From the NCBI RefSeq assembly GCF_006149045.1, contig NZ_VBSN01000071.1, positions 1 to 64,000 on the forward strand: 64,000 bases of DNA. Direction: 5' to 3'. A program made the position numbers and the translations under genes. This document shows, piece after piece, positions 42,558 through 52,323 of the stretch (position 1 is its first letter; every line of letters starts with the position of its first letter). Source of the stretch: Dyadobacter flavalbus. GTDB taxonomy: Bacteria > Bacteroidota > Bacteroidia > Cytophagales > Spirosomataceae. Below the pieces are notes generated by a model. That model was not told where the DNA came from, ran no database searches, and saw only the letters and a list, made by a program, of their open reading frames with translations.

Positions 42558-45065
42558 TCACACAACGCCACCCATCAGCGGGTCCGTTTTTGTCACGGCG
42601 CCGGTTTCCACATGTCCTGCGTAACGCTGTTCAAACGATTCCAAACCTTTGATCCTGACGCTGAAATCATACCACTGATGCGATTTGGAAAGGTTTAACA
42701 CAACAGAAGCCTGACTTCCGGCAGCAATGGATTTTATGCGGGAACCGGTTTTGTAGCTGTTATCGGCTATGATGATTTCGTGCGGTTTTTTATCGTTGTT
42801 ACGGATGGAGACCCGTATATTTCCGCTGAGCCGGGACGGACCGGCCGTTTCGTAATCACAGGTAACTGCCAGCAAAGGATTGTTTGCGTCGCCTGAGAAT
42901 TCCCTGTAAAAACCATTCGGGCCGTACACCCGGAGGTGATAAGCGTTGTTTTCAAAATCGGACAGGTTCCATTCATCGTGCAGCGTATCGCCGGCGGCCA
43001 CGCTGTAATCCCACGAGCGGAGAGTTTCATTCCGGAACGGATTGATTGCGTAAACCCGGAACGGAGAGCCGGCAGACTTACTGCCAAAAACCATATTTCC
43101 TGCTTTGAATTCCAGACCGAAACTATTTTCAGCCTGATCAAAACGGCCATTTACGTACACTTCATACGGCAGTGCACAGGCCGGGCGGGTGCCTTTTTCC
43201 TGTCTTGGAAAATAGGGCGACTGCAAAGGATCAGCGTTGATCTGCCTGATTTCCTCTGCTGTGAGCTGCCTGAAATTGGCGGGAGCCTCTTTAAACTGAG
43301 CCTGATGGATACCTTCCAGGAACGGCATTCTTTCAAGAAATTCCGGCCGCGTGATTTGCTCACCGTTGTAGGGCCTGAAAACAGAAGTAAGGTCGCCGCA
43401 GACCGTTCTGCGCCATTGCGTAATATTTTCTTCCCTGATCTTTTTGTTGAATTTCTTTTCCAGAAAAGTTTCCAGGAACTGCAGGGAAGAAGTATGATCA
43501 AAAACCTCTGAATTGACAAACCCGCCGCGCGTCCAGGGCGATGCAATGATCATCGGAACACGGTAGCCCAGCCCGATTGAACTTTCGCGGATGTTTTTTT
43601 CCATGGTCGAAGGATTTGTTTGCTGGGTTCGCGTGGCAAAATCCATTTTCGGATCAATTCCTGCTGAAACCTTGCCCGTATTTTCCTTGTACGGATTGGG
43701 AACCGTAAAAGGCGGCACATGGTCGAAGTAACCATCATTTTCGTCATAAGTAAGGATAAAGATCGTCTTCTTCCAGACATCGGGGTTTTGCAGCAGAATT
43801 TCCATCGCTTCGCTTACATACCAGGGTCCAAACCAGGGCTGGCCGGGATGATCGGAAAAATGAGCCGGCGGCATGAGCCAGGAAACCGTAGGCAGCGTAC
43901 CGTTTTTGACATCTTCCCGGAACTGATGAAAAACATCACCTTTGGGCACATTCAGCGTTCTTTTTTCACCTTTGTCATTGTATTCCATGGCAGTGAGGTC
44001 GTGAAAGTGCGGGTCTTTGCTGTTTGTTGTAAATGCCCTGTCATTCAGCTCCTTGTGATGCGGTGAGAGATTCTTGTAACCGTCTTTGGTAAATTTCGTC
44101 TGTGCAGTCTGGATGTTGGAAAGCAGCCTTTTGGCGGCGGCCAGCTTTTGAGCGGATTTTTCGTCGGCCGGATCTTTTTCAAGTTGTGCGATCAGTTCCT
44201 GTACATTTTCCTTTTTGGACTGAAGATTGGTAATTCCGCCTTCATGCAGCCGTACATTGTATTGTTTGAAATATTCCAGCACATTGGTTCCGAAGTTGCT
44301 GAGCCAGGAGCTTTCTTCGCCTTTCAGTCCGTAGCCCATAGTCAGTTCGTTCTGATACACTTTCCAGGAAATGCCGTTTTCCTGAAGGCGTTCGGGGTAA
44401 GTAGTCCAGTCCAGTTCCGGAAATTCGTAATTGCTGTTGTTCCACAGATGTGCAATGGATTCGGTTTCGTTTTTCTCGCGCACGGTACCGGTCATCCAGT
44501 AATACCGGTTGGGATGCGTGCCTGTTATGCTGGAACAGAAGTTGTGATCACAAACGGTAAATGCGTCGGCAAGAGAATAATAGAACGGGAAATCCGACCG
44601 GTCGCAGTAGCCCATCGTCAGCGGGATATTTGCATAATCCTTTTTGCCGGTCTTTTTCACATCCAGCCATTTGTCATATTTTCCATTGTTCATGGCGTCG
44701 GTCTGGTCGGTCCAGCCGTGCGGAATGGAGCCCATCCAGGCCACTTTGGTATCTTTGACTTTCAGGTGAAAAGGCATAAAAGTATGTCCCTCCTTGTTGG
44801 TTTGAAGCCATACCTTGTTTTTATCCGGCAACTCAATCGCCCGCGGATCGTTATAGCCGCGTACGCCCTGCAAAGTGCCAAGCTGATGATCGAAAGAACG
44901 GTTTTCCTGCATCAGAAAAACGATATGTTCGGCGTCGTAGAAAGTGCTTCCGAGTTCAGGGTTTACTGCCAGGGCTTTTTGTATAACCGGCGGGAGCATG
45001 TTCATCATAGCGCCTGTGCCCGACAGCAGCGCAGCCTGTTTAAGAAAGTCTCTTCTTGAATTCAT
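42558..45065 (-). CDS. Phosphocholine-specific phospholipase C, Tat-exported
   Basis: An 835-residue protein starting at ATG 45065 (MNSRRDFLKQAALLSGTGAMM), a clear Tat signal; an upstream in-frame start is unlikely. The phosphoesterase domain (about 40-560) has VFLMQENRSFDHQLGTLQGVRGY, FCSSITGTHPNRYYWMTG, FILTYDENDGYFDHVPPF and GLGYRVPMIIASPW. Two DUF756-type domains follow (about 620-725 and 735-825). The group hydrolyses phosphatidylcholine or sphingomyelin, or scavenges phosphate from lipid headgroups. It stands alone with its own promoter and terminator; no Pho box was identified. Confidence 0.93.
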   Translation of the reverse strand: MNSRRDFLKQAALLSGTGAMMNMLPPVIQKALAVNPELGSTFYDAEHIVFLMQENRSFDHQLGTLQGVRGYNDPRAIELPDKNKVWLQTNKEGHTFMPFHLKVKDTKVAWMGSIPHGWTDQTDAMNNGKYDKWLDVKKTGKKDYANIPLTMGYCDRSDFPFYYSLADAFTVCDHNFCSSITGTHPNRYYWMTGTVREKNETESIAHLWNNSNYEFPELDWTTYPERLQENGISWKVYQNELTMGYGLKGEESSWLSNFGTNVLEYFKQYNVRLHEGGITNLQSKKENVQELIAQLEKDPADEKSAQKLAAAKRLLSNIQTAQTKFTKDGYKNLSPHHKELNDRAFTTNSKDPHFHDLTAMEYNDKGEKRTLNVPKGDVFHQFREDVKNGTLPTVSWLMPPAHFSDHPGQPWFGPWYVSEAMEILLQNPDVWKKTIFILTYDENDGYFDHVPPFTVPNPYKENTGKVSAGIDPKMDFATRTQQTNPSTMEKNIRESSIGLGYRVPMIIASPWTRGGFVNSEVFDHTSSLQFLETFLEKKFNKKIREENITQWRRTVCGDLTSVFRPYNGEQITRPEFLERMPFLEGIHQAQFKEAPANFRQLTAEEIRQINADPLQSPYFPRQEKGTRPACALPYEVYVNGRFDQAENSFGLEFKAGNMVFGSKSAGSPFRVYAINPFRNETLRSWDYSVAAGDTLHDEWNLSDFENNAYHLRVYGPNGFYREFSGDANNPLLAVTCDYETAGPSRLSGNIRVSIRNNDKKPHEIIIADNSYKTGSRIKSIAAGSQASVVLNLSKSHQWYDFSVRIKGLESFEQRYAGHVETGAVTKTDPLMGGVV

Positions 45066-45089
45066 ATTAAAAAGTGCTCGTTTTTGGCT

Positions 45090-45117
45090 CAAAGATATCC
45101 GGCATACGAATGCCCAA
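45090..45117 (-). promoter_or_regulatory. Candidate promoter of the phospholipase C gene
   Basis: On the minus strand TTG (45117-45115), 17 nt, then TATCTTTG (45097-45090), an exact TAnnTTTG. The start codon is 24 nt downstream of the box, giving a short leader. Confidence 0.45.
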
Positions 45118-45368
45118 TGTTAAGGAGCTGTTATCATTGAAAGTAATTCGGAGTGAAATCTCACTGTGCATGTAAATTGAATTTACAAGCCGGTGCTGTA
45201 AAAATGAAAAATCAGGAAATGGGAATAACAGATCCGGCGGAGCAGAAAACCTTGATTTATGCTGAAAACAGGTTTTTAAGGAAAAAGCCTGTCAAGCTGT
45301 TTGCTTGCCAACGGAGCAAGCCGATGCAGGAGGAAGAAATAAAAGTTTACTGAAGCAATGTTACCGAT

Positions 45369-46475
45369 TCAATGGTTTACAGGCGTGAAATCACCGGAAA
45401 TCATTTCAATTTCCTGCACAAACCGGCTTGCCCCGCTTTTGTACCAGTTCCTGAATTTCTCCGATTGATCCTGATGTTTGGGCAAATATTCCAGCATAAC
45501 GGAAAGATCAAACGTTTTGCACCGGACGCCCGCTCCTGAAATTACGCCGTCCAGTGCATTGCATTCCTGTTCAAAATGGTTTGGCACCGGAACCATCATA
45601 ACGGGTTTTCCGAGATAAATCGCTTCGCATACCGACTCAAATCCTGCGGTGGTTACAAGCGCCCTGCACGACGCCAGCATGTTCAGGTACTTTTCGCTGT
45701 TGATCCGGTGGAAAGTCAGCGTTTCATCAAACTGGAAAACTTCATTCGCTTCCGCATTGTCCCAGAAACAGTGCAGGCTTACCCCGGGATGACTTAAATG
45801 CCAGTCGATGATTTTCTGGCTCATGCTGTGATGCGTCATGTAAACCAGGAAAAAATCGCCGCATGTGGGTTTCAGGTCCAGGACTTCTTCTCGGATCAGC
45901 GGCGGAACAACCGTTATTTTCAGGTCGTTTCTGGATTCCATTTCGCGGAACGACAATGCAAGCCGTTTGGCAGCAAGCCAGGAAGTAATCCGGGAATTGA
46001 AGTTGATGACGGATTTGCTGAAGCGGCTGTTTTCAGGGAAAATAAACCGGGGATGCAGCAGCAGATACTGATGCGCGATACAGATCATCGGTACTTTTGA
46101 ACCGTAAAGAAAATTGTAAATCCCGCCATATGTTTCATAAAAACAGATAATTACATCCGGTTTTGCTTTGCATGCAATCCTGTTGATGAATTGAACGGCA
46201 CGCAGGTATTTCGGGGCGTTCAACAGCAGCGTACCAATTGTCCGGCCCAGGTTCATGCCTTTTCCTTTGGCGTTATAGGCAATGCACGGCGCATCGAATT
46301 CGTATACAGGCGCCTGGATCTGTTCTTTAAAAAATGACGGAATAATGCGGCCGGCGGACTTGCCGGTCATGGCACCCACTATTTCGTGATCAGCTCTTCT
46401 AAGTATTTGTCCCAGCGCAATGGCCTGCGTAAGATGCCCGCGTCCTTCACCCTGAACAAGAAACAGAATTTTCAT
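45369..46475 (-). CDS. Glycosyltransferase of the MurG/GT28-like fold
   Basis: A 368-residue cytoplasmic or membrane-associated enzyme. It has a GT-B architecture: MKILFLVQGEGRGHLTQAIALGQIL at the N terminus, and a C-terminal donor site with TTAGFESVCEAIYLGKPVMMVPVPNHFEQECNA, matching the nucleotide-sugar-binding region of GT28/UGT-like enzymes. It starts 2 bp after the phosphoesterase gene, so the two are coupled. A role in glycolipid or lipopolysaccharide synthesis is plausible given that neighbour (inference). Confidence 0.87.
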   Translation of the reverse strand: MKILFLVQGEGRGHLTQAIALGQILRRADHEIVGAMTGKSAGRIIPSFFKEQIQAPVYEFDAPCIAYNAKGKGMNLGRTIGTLLLNAPKYLRAVQFINRIACKAKPDVIICFYETYGGIYNFLYGSKVPMICIAHQYLLLHPRFIFPENSRFSKSVINFNSRITSWLAAKRLALSFREMESRNDLKITVVPPLIREEVLDLKPTCGDFFLVYMTHHSMSQKIIDWHLSHPGVSLHCFWDNAEANEVFQFDETLTFHRINSEKYLNMLASCRALVTTAGFESVCEAIYLGKPVMMVPVPNHFEQECNALDGVISGAGVRCKTFDLSVMLEYLPKHQDQSEKFRNWYKSGASRFVQEIEMISGDFTPVNH

Positions 46476-46477
46476 AT

Positions 46478-47347
46478 TTATAAAATGCGATGGTCTTTGT
46501 TGGGGATAATGCCGGTAAATGCAACCTGTTTTTCAGTTCCTGGAAAGTTCTCAACGACTTTAGTCCTGAGCGGCTTGCTGTTTTCCGATTTGTTTCCGGC
46601 ATGTTGCTGGTTGTAATACAGCAGGCTCCAGTTGCCCTCGGAATCCTCCACCAAAGCACTCAGCGTTTCCACCCAATCGCCTGAATTCATGTACTGGATG
46701 CCATCAATTTCTCGGATTGCCGGATGATGGATGTGCCCGCAAATGACGCCGTCGCAGCTCTTGGCCTTTGCAAGTTCCGTCAGTTTTTCCTCAAAATCGG
46801 ACATATAGTTTACCGCCATTTTCACCGACTGCTTGATCCGCTGCGAAAGTGAATAGTAAGGCAATCCTTTCCATTCGCGGTATTTATTATAAAATTTGTT
46901 GATCCAGAGCAGAAAAGTATAACCCATGTCGCCGAGGTACGCAAGCCATTTCATACGGGTTGTGATGGAATCAAAAACATCGCCGTGGGTTATGTAGAAG
47001 CTCTTCGAACCTGAATTGAGGATGTAATCCTTTCTGAACTGAAAATGCTTGCCCAGCCGGAAAGGAATGATCTGATCGAGAAAATCGTCGTGATTGCCGC
47101 GTATATAGATGACTTTGGTGTTGTTTTCCTCAATCATTTTTAACACTCTTCTGAAAAACATCGTATGTTTCCGTTTCCAGACACCATACTTTTTCAATTG
47201 CCAGGCATCAATGATATCCCCGTTCAGGATCAGCTTTTTGCACGAATAGTTTTTCAGGAAACTGGTTACTTCTTCTGCTTTGGAGCCGCTCGCGCCCAGA
47301 TGCAGGTCCGATATAATGATGGTCCGGAAGTGTGTTGTATCTCTCAT
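46478..47347 (-). CDS. Metallophosphoesterase, UDP-2,3-diacylglucosamine diphosphatase-like
   Basis: A 289-residue calcineurin-type phosphoesterase. Metal-binding motifs are SDLHLG (Asp14, His16), NGDIID (Asp44), RGNHDD (Asn85, His86), THGDVFD and CGHIHHP. The overall length and YISDLHLGA-like start resemble LpxH/LpxG-type UDP-2,3-diacylglucosamine hydrolases of lipid A synthesis, but relatives act on other phosphates. First gene of a pair with the glycosyltransferase. Confidence 0.87.
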   Translation of the reverse strand: MRDTTHFRTIIISDLHLGASGSKAEEVTSFLKNYSCKKLILNGDIIDAWQLKKYGVWKRKHTMFFRRVLKMIEENNTKVIYIRGNHDDFLDQIIPFRLGKHFQFRKDYILNSGSKSFYITHGDVFDSITTRMKWLAYLGDMGYTFLLWINKFYNKYREWKGLPYYSLSQRIKQSVKMAVNYMSDFEEKLTELAKAKSCDGVICGHIHHPAIREIDGIQYMNSGDWVETLSALVEDSEGNWSLLYYNQQHAGNKSENSKPLRTKVVENFPGTEKQVAFTGIIPNKDHRIL

Positions 47348-47472
47348 AATACAAATATGCTCCTTTCATATGAACCGGGTATTACGGAGAGATTACCAAT
47401 TTGTTAATGATTTCTACAAGGATATTGCTATTACTTAGAATAAATTGGAGTGTTTGAATTTGCCCTGACCGG

Positions 47473-48834
47473 TTATTTTTCCGCATTCAGGAAGTCAGCA
47501 AACCACTTTCCCGAATTTTTGACTGTCCGTTCCTGTGTGTCAAAATCGATATGGACAAGTCCGAACCTGGCTGCATAACCTTCCGCCCATTCAAAATTGT
47601 CTGTCAGCGACCATGCCAGATAACCTTTTACATTTACGCCGTCCTGTTTGGCTCTGAGAATGTTATAAAGATATTGCTGAAAAAAGGCTGTTCTTTCCGA
47701 ATCTTCAATTTGCCCGTTGGAAAGCACATCTTTGAAAGCCGCGCCGTTTTCCGAAACAATGATATCCTTTATTCCTTTGTATTTTGAAAACTGCTGCAGG
47801 ATTTGATACATTCCTTCCGGGTCAATTTCCCAGCCCATGGCTGTTGCCGGCGCATTCCGTCTGGATGCCGGAACTTCCGCCAGCCATAGAACAGGTTTGA
47901 GCCATGAGTGTTTTACTACTACACTGAAATAATTCTGAATGCCGATAAAGTCAAAATCAAACTGCAATTTCTCACGATCGTCCGGCTGCATGTATTTTTC
48001 AATGTTGTTCAGATAGGAAAAAGCATCGGCGGGGTAGCCGAGGCCAAGCGCGGGTTCAATAAAAAGCCGGTTCAGCAACGCATCCGCTCTTTTGGCAGCC
48101 ATCTTATCCCTCAGTGATCCCGTATAAGGCTTTACAAACGAGCAGGAGACAGCCGTTCCGATGTAGGCACCCGGCACATTCCGGCGTACAGTCCGCCCGC
48201 CTTCCGCCTGGCATAAAGAAAGGTGATGTACAACTGGCAGAAAATTGAAAAGGCCTTTTTTGCCCGGCGCGTGCAAGCCCGTGGTGTAACCCAGTCCGGC
48301 CACAGCCATGGGTTCGTTCAGGATGATCCAGTTACGGACGCGATCGCCGAATTCGGCTGTGCAAAGTTCGGTGTATTCCTGAAACCAGTTTACAATTTCA
48401 CGGTTTTTCCAGCCGCCTCTGTCTTCCAGAGCCTGCGGCAGATCCCAGTGGTATAAAGTAATCCATGGCGTAATTTTCAGCTGCAGACATTGATCGATAA
48501 GCCGGTTGTAAAAATCAATTCCTTTGCGGTTTATGTTGCCGGTTCCGGCCGGTAATATACGTGACCATGAAATGGAAAACCGGAATTCCTTAAAGCCTAA
48601 TTGTGCAGCAAGCGCAAGGTCATTTTCATACAAATGATAAAAATTGCAGGCAACGTCCGCATTGTCGTTATTCTTTATTTTACCCGGTATTCTGGAAAAA
48701 GTATCCCAGATGGAAAGTCCCCGACCGTCCTCTTTTACGGCGCCTTCAATCTGAAAGGATGCCGTTGCTGTTCCCCAGCGGAAATCGTTTCCAAAGTCTT
48801 TTCGGGATAATTGAGAACTCATTTTTTGATTCAT
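47473..48834 (-). CDS. GH1 beta-glucosidase
   Basis: A 453-residue enzyme counted from the ATG at 48834 (MNQKMSSQLSRKDFGNDFRWG); a second ATG at 48822 is equally possible. GH1 features: FRWGTATASFQIEGA at the N terminus, the acid/base Glu174 in IILNEPM, and the nucleophile Glu362 in IIVSENGAAF; YLAWSLTDNFEWAEGYAARFGL near the C terminus. No signal peptide, so it probably cleaves cytoplasmic beta-glucosides. It follows the CDF transporter gene by 54 bp on the same strand. Confidence 0.96.
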   Translation of the reverse strand: MNQKMSSQLSRKDFGNDFRWGTATASFQIEGAVKEDGRGLSIWDTFSRIPGKIKNNDNADVACNFYHLYENDLALAAQLGFKEFRFSISWSRILPAGTGNINRKGIDFYNRLIDQCLQLKITPWITLYHWDLPQALEDRGGWKNREIVNWFQEYTELCTAEFGDRVRNWIILNEPMAVAGLGYTTGLHAPGKKGLFNFLPVVHHLSLCQAEGGRTVRRNVPGAYIGTAVSCSFVKPYTGSLRDKMAAKRADALLNRLFIEPALGLGYPADAFSYLNNIEKYMQPDDREKLQFDFDFIGIQNYFSVVVKHSWLKPVLWLAEVPASRRNAPATAMGWEIDPEGMYQILQQFSKYKGIKDIIVSENGAAFKDVLSNGQIEDSERTAFFQQYLYNILRAKQDGVNVKGYLAWSLTDNFEWAEGYAARFGLVHIDFDTQERTVKNSGKWFADFLNAEK

Positions 48835-48888
48835 GTTCAGGTTGTTCACCGGGTTGTTCCAAAATATATAAAGCGTTGAATGCATGCA

Positions 48889-49806
48889 TCAGATCATCCA
48901 TTTCAGCTCGGTTGTAAAGGAAATCGTCAGCCACATTTTGTAATCGCCTTTTATAAGGTCATATAATTCCTGCCGGATCATATCCAGTTCTTTTACCTGT
49001 GTCTCTGCCAGTTCCTTGGGCAGTAAAAAATCAATTTCAATATTATAACTGCTGCCGGTTTTAGCTACCCGCACGTACTCATCCTTGAAGTGATATTTTT
49101 TTGAAATAAAAGCGGCCTGTTCATGTATTTTCTCTTCCACTTCATCATCCGGCGCAAACTGCAGAAGTTCCTTTATATTCTTTATAAAAGTCCTGGCCGG
49201 AATCCGGAGAAATAAAACGGAAATAAACAGGACCATGGACGGATCCAGATAAGGAATCAGATAAGCATGGGAAGTATTTTTCAGAAAGTAACCCAAAGAT
49301 AAAACAAGCAGTACGCCAAAACTCAGAAGCGCATCCAGCTGCCATTCCGTTGATTCAATCCGGACATATTCCGAATTAAGCTGCAAGGCTTTTTTACGGA
49401 AATAAAGCCATAAAACAAAGCAGCCGATAATGGAGAAAATCAGATAAGGAAGTGCAATGCCCAGCTCGACTGCCTTGCCGCCGTTCATGATATCGATGAC
49501 CGAAGTGGCGAGCGAATAAAGACATAAAAAAATGATTACGGAAGACTGGACCGTGATCACGAACGGCTCAAACTGGGAACGTCCGAAAGGAAGATTGTCA
49601 TCGTCCGGCTTACGGATAAAGTTATTGACGAGCAATGAAACACCGGAAAGGCTGATGCCGACCATTGAAAAAAGAGCATCAAAAATAATGGATTTGGAAT
49701 CACCCAAAATCCCGACCACAATAGCCCATATGGTTAAAAACGAGCCGGTTGCAATGGAAAGCTTGATCAGTTTTCTTTCATGTATTCGTTTCAGACGCGG
49801 ATTCAT
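48889..49806 (-). CDS. Cation diffusion facilitator family transporter
   Basis: A 305-residue protein with about five to six transmembrane helices (for example LSIATGSFLTIWAIVVGIL, ILVLSLGYFL). CDF features are IIFDALFSMVGISLSGVSLLVNNFI and, in helix 5, TEWQLDALLSFGVLLVLSLGY. The usual HxxxD/DxxxD metal site is partly altered: DALFSM and DALLSF can each give one Asp. A C-terminal cytoplasmic domain (about 215-305) follows. It probably exports divalent metal ions; the ion is unknown. Confidence 0.88.
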   Translation of the reverse strand: MNPRLKRIHERKLIKLSIATGSFLTIWAIVVGILGDSKSIIFDALFSMVGISLSGVSLLVNNFIRKPDDDNLPFGRSQFEPFVITVQSSVIIFLCLYSLATSVIDIMNGGKAVELGIALPYLIFSIIGCFVLWLYFRKKALQLNSEYVRIESTEWQLDALLSFGVLLVLSLGYFLKNTSHAYLIPYLDPSMVLFISVLFLRIPARTFIKNIKELLQFAPDDEVEEKIHEQAAFISKKYHFKDEYVRVAKTGSSYNIEIDFLLPKELAETQVKELDMIRQELYDLIKGDYKMWLTISFTTELKWMI

Positions 49807-50650
49807 TATCTGGCAAAAGCTTGTGCTGCACTAATTTTAACAAAGTTTCTGATACGGCTATCAAAATCCGTGCTATTCACAACAATCTTAACATGATGTT
49901 AATGAAGAACGCCGGTTATTGTTCAATAAATTTTCCGATTTGATACAGAATGACCGCCTTGTAATCCGTTGAGACAATACAGAAAAGGGCATTGACAAAT
50001 ACCGAAAACCGGTTGCATCATTCCGGTAAATGCATGCGTAAAACTGCCTAATCGTGCATTAAAAAAATAGCAGGTAAAACCCGCTATTTTTAGATAAGTT
50101 CGACTAGGATTAAAAATTTATCGTTTACGGAATGGTATAAAACGGCAATTTCGGGTTATATCCATTTAGTGCCCGAATATTCTGTAAAGGTAGACGAAAC
50201 CCCAATGTATAGATGGTGCGCAGTGTTAAGCAAAAATTAAATTTGTTTTAATCCAAACTTTATTGTCAGCTTGCAGTGTTTAATAATTTGTTGTAATTGT
50301 ACAACTATATGGTGTGTAACGGTGGCAAATGCCGGAAATGTAATGTTGTTAACGGCAGGATGAAAGGAGTTACATGCAAGTTGGCATTTGGCAGCAATCC
50401 GTGCAAAAAACGTTTTTTTAATCAAATATCGACAACCGGTCTGCAATGTTGAGGGCAGTGACCCGTTTACTTATCATTCCTTTTTTGAATTGTCATGACA
50501 AGGAACAGCAATGATATTTTCAGGCATCATCAGCTGCCGGAACAAAACAGGGAATATTATCTGAATGTTATGATATGAGGTCGGATGTTATTTTCGGTAA
50601 AACGGTAAATGCTTTTTCTTAACTTGAGATATAAAGAATTAACAATTAAC
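49807..50650. other. 844-bp divergent region, mostly empty
   Basis: AT-rich, with no convincing gene on either strand. A 69-codon minus frame at 50237-50446 has no protein character. The main structure is the hairpin at 50063-50091. A small RNA is conceivable. Confidence 0.55.
50063..50091. terminator. Terminator-like hairpin in a gene-free region
   Basis: AAAAATAGC (50063-50071) pairs with GCTATTTTT (50083-50091); inside, GGT pairs with ACC after one mismatch, leaving an AAA loop. A-run and T-run flank it, so it would stop transcripts from either side. No recognised gene ends here. Confidence 0.6.
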
Positions 50651-50878
50651 ATGACTTATCAAACTTATCAATGGTCTGAACTGAATGAAGCGATGAAGGG
50701 TACTGTCATTAATTCCTATGCCGCTTCATGGAACGTGGAAGAAAACAGGAGAGCTGAAATGTACCGGATTTTTGACATCGGCAACCCTGCCATTATTTTT
50801 GATTCAATAGGAAAGTACTGCAGGATCAATACGGACAGTATTCATAAAATGAAACCTTTGGTTAAAACATACTTTTAA
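50651..50878 (+). CDS. Small hypothetical protein
   Basis: A 75-residue protein starting at ATG 50651 (MTYQTYQWSELNEAMKGTVINSY); upstream in-frame starts are less likely. Its composition is balanced and protein-like, with an aromatic N terminus and a basic C-terminal segment IGKYCRINTDSIHKMKPLVKTYF. No signal peptide. It is 37 bp before the deacetylase-like gene on the same strand, probably co-transcribed. Function unknown. Confidence 0.65.
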   Translation: MTYQTYQWSELNEAMKGTVINSYAASWNVEENRRAEMYRIFDIGNPAIIFDSIGKYCRINTDSIHKMKPLVKTYF

Positions 50879-50915
50879 AGAACGGAACCTGCCGGAAACG
50901 GCGGTAAAACAAGGT

Positions 50916-51815
50916 ATGTTCCCGATTGCTTTTCATCCCATCTATAAATACCCCGTTCCGGAAGGCCACCGTTTTCCGATGGACAAATACGAGCTGCTGC
51001 CTCAGCAGTTACTGCGGGAAGGTACAGCGGAAGAACCGGATTTTTTCAGTCCGGAACCGGTGGCTGCAGAGGCAGTTTATGCGGTGCACGGCTATGATTA
51101 TACAAACCGTCTGATAAATGGCAGCCTCAGTGCGAAGGAAATGCGCCGCATCGGTTTTGAGCAGTCGCCGTTGCTGGCCAAACGTGAATTAATGATCACG
51201 AACGGTACCGTGCAAGGTGCATTGAAAGCGCTGAAAACCGGCATGGCCTTCAATATAGCCGGCGGTACGCACCATGCCGGCCGCAATCAGGGCGAAGGGT
51301 TCTGCATGATCAACGATCAGGCAGTAGCGGCACAATATCTGCTGGATCATCACAAGGCCAAGCAGGTGCTTATCATTGATCTGGATGTGCACCAGGGCAA
51401 CGGAACGGCGGAAATTTTTACCGGTGAGCCGCGGGTATTTACCTTTTCCATGCACGGCAAGAACAATTATCCTTTCCGGAAAGAACAAAGTGACCTGGAT
51501 ATTCCGCTCGAAGACAAAACGGATGATCATACTTATCTGGGCATTCTGAAAGAAACTCTGCCGAAACTTATACAGCAGGTCCGTCCGGATTTTATCTTTT
51601 ATCAGGCCGGCGTGGACATTCTTCATACCGACAAGATCGGCCGCATGGCCTGCACGATTCAGGGTTGCCGGCAACGCGACGAAATTGTGCTGCAAACGGC
51701 CCGTAAGCATCATATTCCGCTTCAATGCAGCATGGGCGGCGGTTACTCGGCCCAGCTCAGGACCATTATGGAAGCGCATGCCAATACTTTCCGTGTGGCC
51801 AGGCAGTTGTTGTAG
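50916..51815 (+). CDS. Histone deacetylase/acetoin-utilisation family protein
   Basis: A 299-residue protein of the class II/acuC-like zinc hydrolase fold. The active-site His-His pair is GGTHHAG (His119, His120), the zinc ligands Asp157 and His159 are in IIDLDVHQGNG, and Asp234 in YQAGVDILHTDKIG. GGGYSAQL follows near the C terminus. The enzymes remove acetyl or other acyl groups from lysines, polyamines or similar amides. Its physiological substrate is unknown. Start chosen at 50916, since the upstream small gene ends just before. Confidence 0.92.
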   Translation: MFPIAFHPIYKYPVPEGHRFPMDKYELLPQQLLREGTAEEPDFFSPEPVAAEAVYAVHGYDYTNRLINGSLSAKEMRRIGFEQSPLLAKRELMITNGTVQGALKALKTGMAFNIAGGTHHAGRNQGEGFCMINDQAVAAQYLLDHHKAKQVLIIDLDVHQGNGTAEIFTGEPRVFTFSMHGKNNYPFRKEQSDLDIPLEDKTDDHTYLGILKETLPKLIQQVRPDFIFYQAGVDILHTDKIGRMACTIQGCRQRDEIVLQTARKHHIPLQCSMGGGYSAQLRTIMEAHANTFRVARQLL

Positions 51816-51919
51816 ATGAAGGGTTTTTTGTACATTTAGGGAAATGGGAATTTGGGTCATGTGTGGTCATTTATTGTCCGTTTTGGGTTATTTGTCATGG
51901 GTTGTAAATAAAAGGGGTT

Positions 51920-52318
51920 ATGAAAGGCGGGTTGTTGATTGTTTTATTGGGGTTGTTGTCGGGACGTTGTTTCGGGCAATTTCCTGCCTTGATGTACGAC
52001 AGCAAGCATGCGGTTTGGGAAGATTCTGTCGGTACCATAAAAAAGATTGCTTCACCGTACGGGAAAAATCTGAAAGTGGTTTATAAAAATGGACAAAAAA
52101 GAAAAATCCTGAAAAGCGGCCTCTGGGGATTTCGGGACCGCAGCGGAAAGTTGTACCGGCTTTACGACAACAAGGCAATGCGTGTGCTCAGGCAAAGCGA
52201 TTTGATCAAATACGCGTACAAACAGCCGGGGACCCATCATTTTTCATGGCGTTACAGTACTGATCTTGACTCGCCTGTGGTCCGTACCAAAAGAAAGGCA
52301 AGGCATTTATCATTATAA
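51920..52318 (+). CDS. Small secreted hypothetical protein
   Basis: A 132-residue protein with a signal peptide (MKGGLLIVLLGLLSGRCFGQ). The mature part is basic and has many Tyr/Lys/Arg residues (NGQKRKILKSGLWGFRDRSGKLYRLYDNKAMRVLRQSDLIKYAYKQ). The pattern resembles secreted proteins that read out a property at the envelope, but no family is recognised. It converges with the esterase gene, with only 5 bp between the stop codons. Confidence 0.72.
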   Translation: MKGGLLIVLLGLLSGRCFGQFPALMYDSKHAVWEDSVGTIKKIASPYGKNLKVVYKNGQKRKILKSGLWGFRDRSGKLYRLYDNKAMRVLRQSDLIKYAYKQPGTHHFSWRYSTDLDSPVVRTKRKARHLSL

Positions 52319-52323
52319 GCATA

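Noticed and set aside
45153..45353. 66-codon plus-strand frame starting with GTG
   Set aside because: It has a basic, low-information sequence and lies next to the promoter of a divergent gene; no support.
50237..50446. 69-codon minus-strand frame
   Set aside because: No start signal or protein-like composition, in a region otherwise empty of genes.
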